Below, in pieces: positions 56,159 to 64,000 of a stretch of 64,000 nt of DNA (positions within the stretch are counted from its first letter, which is position 1; each line of letters opens with the position of its first letter). The translations under genes and the position numbers were made by a program. Under the pieces are notes generated by a model. The model was not told the origin of the DNA, made no database searches, and saw only the letters and a list, made by a program, of their open reading frames with translations. Source of the stretch: Clostridium sp. 'deep sea' (lineage in GTDB: Bacteria; Bacillota; UBA994; PWPR01); contig NZ_CP063353.1 in NCBI RefSeq assembly GCF_014931565.1, positions 744,001-808,000 of the forward strand, read 5' to 3'.

Positions 56159-57037
56159 TTATAATGCTTTTGCTTCGATCAATATATTTCTTATATCTTT
56201 TATTACTTCATTGCTAACTGACAACATGGGCTTGCGAACTTCTCCACCTTTGTAACCAATTAAATCTAGGGCAGTTTTTAAGCCTGCTATTCCATATTTA
56301 GCTGTTACAGCTTTATTTGGTGCTAACAATAAATATTGAAGTTCCTTAGCACCCTTTAAATCTCCACTTTTTAATTTATTTAGTAATTCTACACATTCAC
56401 TTGGCATTATATTAGCAACAGCTAATGTACCACCAACTGCACCTACAGCTAAAGCTGGCAATAAAAAGCTACCCGATCCTGCAAATACAGCAAAATCTCC
56501 TGGTGCTTTTGCACAAACCTCAGCTATTTGCACAATATTTCCTGAACTATCTTTTATACCAACAATGTTTGCATGATTAGCCAAAGATAAAACTAAGTCA
56601 CTACTCATATTAATACCTGCATTACGGGGCATATTATATAACATTATAGGCATATTACTTGCATCTGCTACCTCTTTATAATAATTATAGAGAGCTTTAT
56701 TACTCATGGCAGCTTTATAGTAATGAGGTGTAAGTATTAAACCTGCCAAACATCCTAGTTCAGCTGCTTTATTTGTAAGTTTTATGGTTTCTATTGTTGA
56801 TTCACAGCCTGTACCTGCAATAACGTGTTTTTCAGCTGGCAGATTATTACGAACAAATCTTATTAACTCAACTTTTTCCTCGTATGAAAGATATGCAAAT
56901 TCACCATTAGATCCTAACACAACTAAACCTGTAAGAGGTGTTTTAGCCCATAAAGCTAAGTTACTCTTTAATGATTCATAATCAATTAAATCATTTTTAA
57001 ATGGTGTTGGAATAGGTGCATATATACCTCTAATCAC
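56159..57037 (-). CDS. DapA-family aldolase/lyase, possibly 4-hydroxy-2-oxoglutarate aldolase
   Basis: A 292-residue class I aldolase of the dihydrodipicolinate-synthase superfamily. The catalytic Tyr is in LYNMPRNAGIN and the Schiff-base Lys in NIVGIKDSSGNI. GVVLGSNGEFAYL replaces the GTTGE motif of true DapA, and the PRNAG region looks more like the eukaryotic 4-hydroxy-2-oxoglutarate aldolase than DapA. With a glyoxylate-type aminotransferase directly downstream, release of glyoxylate and pyruvate is plausible. N-acetylneuraminate lyase or another keto-acid aldolase cannot be excluded. The start is GTG with AAGGAG upstream. Confidence 0.78.
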   Translation of the reverse strand: MIRGIYAPIPTPFKNDLIDYESLKSNLALWAKTPLTGLVVLGSNGEFAYLSYEEKVELIRFVRNNLPAEKHVIAGTGCESTIETIKLTNKAAELGCLAGLILTPHYYKAAMSNKALYNYYKEVADASNMPIMLYNMPRNAGINMSSDLVLSLANHANIVGIKDSSGNIVQIAEVCAKAPGDFAVFAGSGSFLLPALAVGAVGGTLAVANIMPSECVELLNKLKSGDLKGAKELQYLLLAPNKAVTAKYGIAGLKTALDLIGYKGGEVRKPMLSVSNEVIKDIRNILIEAKAL

Positions 57038-57434
57038 ATTATCAACTCCTTTTAGTACGTTTCATTTACTTCTCGTTATAGTAATAAACTCCTTCTCTTT
57101 TTTAAAATAAATTACGATAAACTAAATAATTCTCCGAGTCTCATTACCATAGATTTTATTTGCTACTAACATTTAGGTAATTAAGCTTTGCACTGCCAAA
57201 ACAAACATTTGACCTAACTTCAGCCATAAACCATCCACCACTTAATTAGTCAGTTTATCTTTAACTATGTTAACAGCATTTATTAATGTTTTATTCTTTT
57301 ATTACTATTCATTACAATAATTATTGATAATATTAATTTAATTAATTGTTTACTTTGTATATATTATAATATATAATAACATTATCAAACTAATACTTTG
57401 ATAATATTAAAATATCTATTGAGGAGAATAAATA
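57038..57434 (+). promoter_or_regulatory. Divergent gap with a dyad in front of the first HExxH gene
   Basis: The gap holds the promoters of the aldolase operon (minus) and of the HExxH gene (plus). ATTATCAAA (57381-57389) and TTTGATAAT (57397-57405) form a perfect inverted repeat with a 7-base spacer, ending 30 bases before the plus-strand ATG. It could be an operator or a 5' leader hairpin. No gene seen in the rest. Confidence 0.5.
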
Positions 57435-58406
57435 ATGAAATTTAAGGTATTACCCAGTTATAATTTAGATGTATTATGTTTTTTCAATTCCCTAACTTCG
57501 GACCCATTTTATTTAAAACACCATAGTGAAGACTATAACAAATTCTATCCTAAACTAAGTACTAAAGCTAAAAATGCAATAAAGCAAGTTGTAAAGCAAC
57601 ATGGCAACACATTACTTTCTACTAGTTTGACTTCTGCCATTTCAGCCATGTTAGATTTTAATGACCGAAATGTTGTTGAACTACTTAGCAACGAAGAAGA
57701 AATGAAAAATAGTTATAGTAAGTACGTTTACTATAACGAGGAGAAATGGAACCTAGAATACCCTATATTTAAACAAGTTATTCCTATTATTAGTGAGCTA
57801 GAAAGCTTAGGCTTTAAAAATCATTGGAAAAACAACAGACTACCATTAATAATGAATAAAATAAACGAACTAAACTTATACCTAAGTGAATATAATATTG
57901 GTGATATGCTAGGTGATTTAACAAACATTAAGGATGAAGATTGTAGTTTATATCTCTGTAGTTACACCCGACCACACGGAATTAAACTATGTGGTCCATC
58001 CTTTATCTCTGATTATTCATATACAAATAAAACAACTTTATCGATTTCTGTACATGAAATGTTTCATCCCCCATACAATATAAATAATGTATCAAAAGAG
58101 GTTAAAATATTGTCAAATTTAGAAAATGTAAAAAAAGCTTATAACAACCAAAATCCCAATTCAAGATATAGCCCAATTGAGGATTTTATTGAAGAAAATA
58201 TTGTAGAAGCTTTAGGTATTTTTGTTTGTTATAAACTAGGCGTTGAGACTGAGCCATTTACATATTTTAAAGAGCATGATGAAGGTTCACATGTTATTTC
58301 ACCTGATTTTTTTCAATATTTATTAGATAACCCTAAAACTAAAGAACAGGATTTTGAAGTCTACTTCTCTGAATTTGTAAAAGAGTATAAACAAAAACTA
58401 AGTTAG
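57435..58406 (+). CDS. Uncharacterised HExxH metallopeptidase-like protein 1
   Basis: 323 residues, no signal peptide or membrane helix, so cytoplasmic. I do not recognise the family. The zinc-site candidate is SVHEMFHPPYN (His207, Glu208, His211), and FIEENIVEAL at 251-260 offers the third Glu ligand as in gluzincins. The most conserved stretch between the two paralogues is RPHGIKLCGPSFISDYSY (179-196), which contains a conserved Cys. HDEGSHV near 280 adds further His/Asp residues. GAGGAG precedes the ATG. A following paralogue on the same strand suggests a duplicated, jointly maintained function. Confidence 0.75.
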   Translation: MKFKVLPSYNLDVLCFFNSLTSDPFYLKHHSEDYNKFYPKLSTKAKNAIKQVVKQHGNTLLSTSLTSAISAMLDFNDRNVVELLSNEEEMKNSYSKYVYYNEEKWNLEYPIFKQVIPIISELESLGFKNHWKNNRLPLIMNKINELNLYLSEYNIGDMLGDLTNIKDEDCSLYLCSYTRPHGIKLCGPSFISDYSYTNKTTLSISVHEMFHPPYNINNVSKEVKILSNLENVKKAYNNQNPNSRYSPIEDFIEENIVEALGIFVCYKLGVETEPFTYFKEHDEGSHVISPDFFQYLLDNPKTKEQDFEVYFSEFVKEYKQKLS

Positions 58407-58604
58407 AGTTTTAAATACATATTTGCTAAGTAAACATAACTAAAAGGGATAGTCTGTAGAAGATATTTTAATTTTGCTGATTATCCTTTTTTGGTATATA
58501 GGTATCATCTTGTGTTGCTATTATTTTCCTATTTTATATTTATTATAATTAACTTTATATATTAATAATTTTTCATATATTCTCCTTATTTGACTTTATA
58601 TTTT

Positions 58605-58643
58605 ATATTATCTATAATTATTTTGTTATAAAATAGATAATAT
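58605..58643 (+). promoter_or_regulatory. Dyad in front of the second HExxH gene
   Basis: ATATTATCTA (58605-58614) and TAGATAATAT (58634-58643) are perfectly complementary across 19 bases and end 12 bases before the ATG, next to the GGGAG site. A similar dyad with ATTATC precedes the paralogue at 57381. This suggests shared control by a repressor, or a leader hairpin. Confidence 0.5.
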
Positions 58644-58655
58644 GGGAGAACATAA

Positions 58656-59621
58656 ATGAAATTTGAAATTAAAACAAGTTATAATTTTGATAAAATTTGC
58701 TTTTTAAATTGCTTAACTGGCAACGAATATTATTTAAAATACTATAAAAAAGAGTATGATATTTTTTATCCACTACTAGACAAAAAAAGCAAAACCCTGT
58801 TTACAAAAGGTATGGAAATGTGTGGAAAAACTACGATTTCTCCTCTTGTCACTCTTTATATATCTTCAATGAAAGATTTTAATAAGAGAGACTTAGAAGA
58901 GCTTATCAACAATGAGCAGGAGATGAAAAGCAGTTTTAGAAAACATATCTACTATGACGCTAATGAATGGCAAGATAACTACACATTTATAAAAGCCACT
59001 TTACCAATTATAAAAGATCTAGAGCGAGTAAATTTTAAAGAATATTGGCTCACAAATAGATTACCTTTAATTAAAGCCAAAAAAACAGAACTAAATAGTT
59101 ATTTACTTAACTTTGATTTAGGAGAATTAATATCTAGCTTTGTTGAGTTTAAAGAAGATATTTGCACAGTATATTTGTGTAGTTTTGCTAGACCACATGG
59201 AATTAAACTCTGTGGACCTAGTTTTATATCAGATTATTCTTATAAAAAAGAATCAACTATAAGCATTGCAGCCCATGAAATGTTCCACCCACCCTATAAC
59301 TATGAACATGTAAAGGATTATGTAGATATATTAGCTAAAAACGATTTAATAGTTGAGGCATTTAAAAACCAAAACCCAAACTCAGGATACTACACCCTTG
59401 ATGACTTTATTGAAGAAAATATTGTTGAAGCATTAGGTGTTTATGTTTGTTATATGTTAAATATTGAAAAAGAACCATATGAATATTTTGAAAAACATGA
59501 TGAAGGCTCCCATGTGTTATCTCCTCACTTTTTTAACTACTTGTTAAATAACCCTAAAAGTAATAATATAAATTTTGATGAATATTTTATAGAGTTTGTA
59601 AAGCGTTTTACAGGAGTTTAA
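58656..59621 (+). CDS. Uncharacterised HExxH metallopeptidase-like protein 2
   Basis: A 321-residue paralogue of the preceding gene, colinear without gaps for the first 210 residues. It keeps AAHEMFHPPYN (His207, Glu208, His211), RPHGIKLCGPSFISDYSY, NQNPNSGYYTLDDFIEENIV and HDEGSHVLSPHFF. Residues outside these blocks differ freely, so the two are old duplicates under selection for the putative zinc site. GGGAG precedes the ATG. It is followed by a terminator. Substrate and role are unknown. Confidence 0.75.
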   Translation: MKFEIKTSYNFDKICFLNCLTGNEYYLKYYKKEYDIFYPLLDKKSKTLFTKGMEMCGKTTISPLVTLYISSMKDFNKRDLEELINNEQEMKSSFRKHIYYDANEWQDNYTFIKATLPIIKDLERVNFKEYWLTNRLPLIKAKKTELNSYLLNFDLGELISSFVEFKEDICTVYLCSFARPHGIKLCGPSFISDYSYKKESTISIAAHEMFHPPYNYEHVKDYVDILAKNDLIVEAFKNQNPNSGYYTLDDFIEENIVEALGVYVCYMLNIEKEPYEYFEKHDEGSHVLSPHFFNYLLNNPKSNNINFDEYFIEFVKRFTGV

Positions 59622-59640
59622 ATATATATTTTTAAATTAT

Positions 59641-59670
59641 AAAAGGGTAGAGTTTATACTCTACCCTTTT
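59641..59670. terminator. Bidirectional terminator after the HExxH pair
   Basis: AAAAGGGTAGAG (59641-59652) pairs perfectly with CTCTACCCTTTT (59659-59670). It serves the convergent M20 dipeptidase gene as well. Confidence 0.9.
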
Positions 59671-59746
59671 TGCTTACTTTATTTTTACATATAATCCATC
59701 TAAAGCAGCTTACCTCATTAAACACCATTTTGTATTAATTGTGTTG

Positions 59747-61096
59747 TTATTTGGCTTTTGCAAACTCGTGAATTACGGTGGCAGTTAACTTAATGCCATC
59801 AATAAAGTCTTTTATAAATATATTCTCATTAGGTGCATGTATTTGAGATTCATCGTGATAAACGCCATATAAAACGGCTGGAATATTGGTACTTTGACAT
59901 AAATCACTGATAGATGTAGTGCCAGCAATATTGCGATAAATTACAGGAGGCATATTGTAAACCCGTTCTACATTCTCAATAACTGTTTTAGCTAGTAAAC
60001 TATTTGCATCGGTCCAATATGGCTCTTTACCCGACATATAAACAACTTCAATATCATTAAATCCACGTTTATCTAAATGTTTGCGAAGAAGCGCTACAAT
60101 TTCATCTGGCTTTTGATTATAAACTAAACGCAAGTCCATTTTCACTTTTGCTGATGAAGGTAATACAGTTTTTGAGCCCTCCTCTATGTATCCAGATTCT
60201 ATGCCACAAATATTACAGGTTGGCTCATATAACAACTTTTTCTTTAACTCAATACCAGTTAAGTTATTAATAAAATGCTTAATACCCATGCTTTCTTTCA
60301 TAACATCTTCTTCATATATCATATTCTTTAAGAAATCCATATCTTCAGCGGTTGGTTTTCTAATAGAATCGTAAAATCCATCAATTAATATTTCATCATG
60401 ATTATTTTTAAGGGTGCTTAAAGCTTGCACTAGTCTCCAGGCAGGATTTTCTACTATAGCTGCATTTAAAGAATGTAAATCATGTTTGGCTACTTTGGCA
60501 CGCAGCTCAACATAACACATGCCTTTCACACCTAACCCTACCTGTAAAGGTCCATCAATATTTTTACTGCCACCCTCCCAAATTAAGCCATCGGTCTTAA
60601 GTTTATCGGGGTATTTATCATGAAATTCTTTTAGGTGAGGGCTACCAACTTCTTCTTCACCCTCAATAATAAATTTAATATTTAAAGGCAATTCTCCATA
60701 AATCTGTTGATAAGCATGTACAGCACAAATTCTTGACAGCATGCTCCCCTTGTTGTCTGCACTACCTCTAGCAAAAAACTTTCCATCTTTAATGGTTGAT
60801 TCAAATGGATCGGTTTCCCATTCATCTAATGGATCTACTGGTTGAACATCGTAGTGATTATAAAATGTTAATGTTCTTTCTTTGCCTTGCTTGATTTCAC
60901 CATAAATAATCGGATAGCCAGAGGTTTCGAGGTGCTCAATTTCTGTTCCTAATGAGCTTAATGTCTTCTTAACTAATTCTGCCATGTCCTTCATACCAAT
61001 GTTCTTAGTGGATACACTGGGTTGATTACAAAAATCTATAAGTAATTGAAGATACTCTTGTTGATGTTCTTCGATATATTGATAAACTTTCTCCAT
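59747..61096 (-). CDS. M20 family dipeptidase (ArgE/DapE/CNDP-like)
   Basis: A 449-residue cytosolic metallopeptidase likely to split dipeptides. Ligand motifs are YNHYDVQPVDPLDEWETDPF, RGSADNKGSML, FIIEGEEEVGSPHL and the C-terminal DESQIHAPNENI. The lid domain starts near VELRAKVAKHDLHSLN. Length and motifs are closer to the carnosinase-like M20 group than to ArgE. GAGAGG precedes the ATG. It is 49 bases downstream of the cysteine-desulfidase-like gene and probably shares its transcript. Confidence 0.9.
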   Translation of the reverse strand: MEKVYQYIEEHQQEYLQLLIDFCNQPSVSTKNIGMKDMAELVKKTLSSLGTEIEHLETSGYPIIYGEIKQGKERTLTFYNHYDVQPVDPLDEWETDPFESTIKDGKFFARGSADNKGSMLSRICAVHAYQQIYGELPLNIKFIIEGEEEVGSPHLKEFHDKYPDKLKTDGLIWEGGSKNIDGPLQVGLGVKGMCYVELRAKVAKHDLHSLNAAIVENPAWRLVQALSTLKNNHDEILIDGFYDSIRKPTAEDMDFLKNMIYEEDVMKESMGIKHFINNLTGIELKKKLLYEPTCNICGIESGYIEEGSKTVLPSSAKVKMDLRLVYNQKPDEIVALLRKHLDKRGFNDIEVVYMSGKEPYWTDANSLLAKTVIENVERVYNMPPVIYRNIAGTTSISDLCQSTNIPAVLYGVYHDESQIHAPNENIFIKDFIDGIKLTATVIHEFAKAK

Positions 61097-61145
61097 TTTA
61101 AATACCTCTCTTATGCAATTTATCTTTTATATAAACTAAAGGTTA

Positions 61146-62420
61146 TTAACGGTTGTTCTCTCTAGTAATAATCTCTCTGCACATTGTAACATCTGTTTCC
61201 AGCATTCCTTTACTTGCAATTCTACCAAGCATAGCAATTGTTTCATCTGCACTATCACAAACAATACCATCTCCTTTAGGTATACTTGTTTTCATACTTG
61301 CTAACCAAGCAGATTCAAGCGCAATACCTACAGCTGATGACAATTTTAACGCACAGCCAAATTTAGCACCATCGCATAACACCCCACCAATACTTCCTAA
61401 CACATTATTAATGGACATTTCAATCTTGTTATAGTCATTATCAATTAAGAAAGAGGTGCCAGCAGCTACACCTACACCAGCTGCCATGGCACAGGCACAC
61501 ATTGCTGATAATCTACCGATATGGCTTTTAATATAGATAGTTAAAAGATAACTTAAACTAACAGCTCGTAATAGTTCTTGCTCACTCTTGTGATAATCTT
61601 CTGCTACCACTCTTAAAGGAAGCGATGCAGTAATTCCCACATTGCCACTTTTAGCACAACTCATAGCAGATAGATTTTTTCCTGACATTCGAGCATCTGA
61701 GGCTGCTGCTGCTAGCATTTTTGCTTTTAAATATGTACCATTTCCATTAAGCTTATCAAAAGCCAATCCAAACCTAGCACCCATCTTTTCTTTCAAACCT
61801 GCATCAGATAACTTTTGATTTAACTCTAATGCCTCTCTTAAAAAGAATATCTTTTCTATGTCAACATTTTTAGAAAACTCATAAAAGTCTTTAATACCAA
61901 ACTGCCTTATAGGTTCTTGGCTCTCAAAACTTAAATCATTAATATCATAACCCTCTTCTTTATGTACAACTTTACCATTTTTTTCTGCTAACACCACATA
62001 ATCATGCGCCTTTGCAACAATAACATGGCCTTTGCCATTTTCAGTTTCTATATAAACTTCAATATACACCCCCATACCTTTATAGTCCCACTTTATTTCG
62101 ATGTTGGCATGCTCCTGCGCAAATGCTCTTACAAAGTCTTCGTCTGGGTTTTTCATATTCTTCAAGACTTCTAAACCTAATTTGGATTGTCCATAAAAAG
62201 CACCTAAAACTGCTGGCTCTAAAACGCCTCTAAAAACCGTACCTGGAGTAACAACCGCAATTGAGTTTTTATAGGTATCTTTATCCATAATGACTCTTAT
62301 TTTTTTAGGTGTTCCACCCACAATATCTTTAGCTGCGCTTGTGGCAAAAGCAACAGATATTGGACCCGTACATCCTAAGGCAGGTTTTACTTCCTTTTTT
62401 AATATATCTAATATCTCCAT
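61146..62420 (-). CDS. L-cysteine desulfidase-like Fe-S enzyme (UPF0597, CyuA/YhaM family)
   Basis: 424 residues. The family is related to the alpha chain of iron-sulfur L-serine dehydratase; characterised members split L-cysteine into pyruvate, ammonia and sulfide using a [4Fe-4S] cluster. Conserved GCTGPISVAFA near residue 17-27 and LCDGAKFGCALKL near 350 provide the expected cluster cysteines, with SCAKSGNVGITASLP between. I start at the ATG at 62420 with GGAG upstream; a TTG five codons earlier is less likely. A FadR-type regulator lies directly upstream. Confidence 0.88.
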   Translation of the reverse strand: MEILDILKKEVKPALGCTGPISVAFATSAAKDIVGGTPKKIRVIMDKDTYKNSIAVVTPGTVFRGVLEPAVLGAFYGQSKLGLEVLKNMKNPDEDFVRAFAQEHANIEIKWDYKGMGVYIEVYIETENGKGHVIVAKAHDYVVLAEKNGKVVHKEEGYDINDLSFESQEPIRQFGIKDFYEFSKNVDIEKIFFLREALELNQKLSDAGLKEKMGARFGLAFDKLNGNGTYLKAKMLAAAASDARMSGKNLSAMSCAKSGNVGITASLPLRVVAEDYHKSEQELLRAVSLSYLLTIYIKSHIGRLSAMCACAMAAGVGVAAGTSFLIDNDYNKIEMSINNVLGSIGGVLCDGAKFGCALKLSSAVGIALESAWLASMKTSIPKGDGIVCDSADETIAMLGRIASKGMLETDVTMCREIITRENNR

Positions 62421-62537
62421 TTTCAAAATCTCCAATCCTATAATATTTTATTAACATCTAACATTTGATACTGATTGCTCTGGTTTAAGTTCTTTAAATT
62501 AACCTCTTGGCTATATACATTGCCTTAAATCTCTAGC

Positions 62538-63245
62538 TCAATAGTTTAATTGTTTTTTTAATTGCCTTTGAACTTCTTGCAAATGATCTCGCATGCTTTG
62601 TTTTGCTGACTCAACATCATGATTAATAATAGCCTCATATATTTGTTTATGTTCTTTTTGCTCTTGTTGCCAGTAATCTTTCCAATAGAATTCTTGATTA
62701 TTAAGTAAAAACGTTCTCACAGCTTTTAATTCTTTAAATATAGACTTCATCATATTTTCTAATAAAACATTACCACTTAGTTTTAAAATCTCGTGATGAA
62801 AATTTATACCTGGGTTAACCGTATCTTTTTTATTCACTAAAGCACTTTCTAACTTTATCCATTTTTCTTTAAAACTATTTAAGGCTTCATCAGAAGCCCT
62901 TGCTGCTGCAAACCCTGCTATTTCAACCTCTAAAATAGTTCGTACTTCCATGAGCTCTTTAATTGAAACACTTTGAATAGCCTCTAGCATAATATTTTTA
63001 TTCATTATAACTTCTGCAACTTTTACTGTAAGAAATGTGCCTTTTCCAGCCGTTGATTCAATAATGCCTGCAAGCTCTAATGATTTGGTAGCTTCCCTAA
63101 CACTATTGCGCCCTACACCGAGCAAACGTGATATTTCTGCTTCTGAAGGTAACTTATCACCCTTTTTATAATCACCACTTCTCAACAGATTTAAAATTTC
63201 ATCTATAACCTGTTCACTTAATGATACTCTTTTTATCTTTTTCAA
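62538..63245 (-). CDS. FadR-subfamily GntR transcriptional regulator
   Basis: 235 residues: a winged-helix domain with the GntR signature LRSGDYKKGDKLPSEAEISR then LLGVGRNSVREATKSLEL, followed by a helical FCD ligand-binding domain with likely metal-binding His residues (NFHHEILK, DHLQEV). FCD regulators usually sense organic or amino acids. The position directly before the cysteine-desulfidase-like gene and a dipeptidase, same direction, suggests it controls them. The start is TTG with GGATGG upstream. Confidence 0.88.
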   Translation of the reverse strand: MKKIKRVSLSEQVIDEILNLLRSGDYKKGDKLPSEAEISRLLGVGRNSVREATKSLELAGIIESTAGKGTFLTVKVAEVIMNKNIMLEAIQSVSIKELMEVRTILEVEIAGFAAARASDEALNSFKEKWIKLESALVNKKDTVNPGINFHHEILKLSGNVLLENMMKSIFKELKAVRTFLLNNQEFYWKDYWQQEQKEHKQIYEAIINHDVESAKQSMRDHLQEVQRQLKKQLNY

Positions 63246-63591
63246 ATTTTACCATCCTATGTTTTTTATTCTTATAAAAATAGATATTTTTAATACCTAT
63301 AGTAATATATGATTATCCTACATTTGAAATTTTATCACTATAAAACTTTATGTCAATAGTTATATTATAAATTTGCTTATCAGCTCAAAAGCCCAATAAC
63401 ACTTTATATGTATATCAAAAAAAACTACCTATTGAACTAGCTAGTTTTTTTTATTATACAAAAATACACTCCTACTAGTATGCTAAACTTAACCATTAGC
63501 AATAAAGCAATTACTGAAATAACATAACGTTAAACAGTATACTAAGTATTTTAAAACGTATTTAATATTATTATTTATTTTTTTTGCTAAT
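63246..63591 (-). other. Gap with a terminator and the regulator's promoter region
   Basis: AAAAAACTA (from 63419) pairs with TAGTTTTTT (to about 63455) on both strands, ending the transcript of the partial gene at 63592. The part from 63246 to about 63360 is AT-rich and must hold the promoter of the GntR regulator. No gene seen. Confidence 0.6.
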
Positions 63592-64000
63592 TTATTTCTT
63601 TGTTAGTTTAATTTTTACATCATCTATATAGGCCTTTATTTCAATTTTAGTGTTTATCTCAATACCCACTAATAAATATAAATCAGTTTTATCTGTTGTA
63701 GTTACATCAAAACTAGATTCTAACATTTTATATTGATATGATTCATCATCACTATTTAATTTACCTATATTACCTAGTGTTTTAAAGTCTTTGCTATCTA
63801 CTCCTTTTTGTCCTATGTCTAAATTTAGTTTGTTAAGCTCATTTTCAGCATTTAACTTAGGCATATCCATAACTACCCCTGCTTTAACAAACACATTATC
63901 TACTGCCTCACTATTTTTACTAGGTACATTACTGGCTAATACTAGTGATAAATCCACTTTATAATTGGTATTTTTTATTAGTTTATCCTGATCATTTAAC
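63592..64000 (-). CDS. C-terminal part of a protein with a carbohydrate-binding-module-like fold
   Basis: The frame is open to the window edge, so this is the end of a longer gene; a GTG at 63957 is not needed as a start. The visible 136 residues read like a beta-sandwich: NTNYKVDLSLVLASN at the start and YLLVGIEINTKIEIKAYIDD then VKIKLTKK at the end. The closing YIDDVKI is typical of CBM4/9-like and similar jelly-roll domains. The rest of the protein is outside the window. Confidence 0.6.
   Translation of the reverse strand, partial: LNDQDKLIKNTNYKVDLSLVLASNVPSKNSEAVDNVFVKAGVVMDMPKLNAENELNKLNLDIGQKGVDSKDFKTLGNIGKLNSDDESYQYKMLESSFDVTTTDKTDLYLLVGIEINTKIEIKAYIDDVKIKLTKK

Overview
The window looks like a chromosomal stretch of a low-GC, Gram-positive, probably anaerobic and protein- or amino-acid-using member of the Clostridia. 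The support is a strongly AT-rich base composition, strong GGAGG-type ribosome binding sites, a tryptophan T-box leader, intrinsic terminators after most transcripts, the Firmicute order aroQ-pepP-efp, and many peptidases and amidohydrolases (M42, M24, two M14, three M20, M3). I cannot name the genus. No tRNA, rRNA or CRISPR array was seen.

Layout. Positions 0.6-12.3 kb hold one long minus-strand run: minor pilins and PilM/N/O pilus-assembly proteins, then aroA-aroE-aroK-aroB-aroQ, an Xaa-Pro peptidase, efp, a corrinoid adenosyltransferase and an M42 peptidase. aroE carries a one-base frameshift. Positions 12.6-18.4 kb hold two tandem M14 carboxypeptidases, a lipid kinase and T-box-controlled trpS. 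Positions 19-29 kb form an accessory island. It has an orphan toxin tip with an immunity candidate, an IS110-type transposon, a serine recombinase, an XRE regulator, a Rep_trans-like protein, two N-terminally truncated RHS proteins each followed by an immunity candidate, a decayed copy of the recombinase, and a truncated tyrosine recombinase. The IS110/recombinase/Rep part is visibly richer in G+C than its surroundings.

Positions 29.6-36.4 kb hold a D-aminoacylase, a tandem 138-bp repeat array full of dyads, a DUF421/DUF4363 membrane pair, and a split D-glutamate cyclase pair. Two small cysteine-containing peptides with a shared N-terminus, which I judge the best candidates for something undescribed, flank a membrane-anchored protein of unknown function. 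Positions 36.5-53.3 kb are mostly housekeeping: purA, two M20 hydrolases separated by a cluster of short perfect palindromes, a YhiN-type flavoprotein, two adjacent nitroreductase-fold proteins, CapA, proS, cysS, an oligoendopeptidase and two GNAT acetyltransferases.

Positions 53.5-64 kb hold a secreted CAP-domain protein, an aminotransferase/aldolase pair that could handle glyoxylate, and twin uncharacterised HExxH proteins, each preceded by a dyad. They also hold an M20 dipeptidase, a cysteine-desulfidase-like Fe-S enzyme, a FadR/GntR regulator and the end of a protein that runs past the window edge.

How the parts fit: the shikimate genes form an almost complete route to EPSP (aroC is not here). 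The peptidases, D-aminoacylase, D-glutamate cyclase pair, cysteine-desulfidase-like enzyme and aldolase/aminotransferase pair together suggest peptide and amino-acid catabolism. The RHS island is a typical recombining store of toxin tips.
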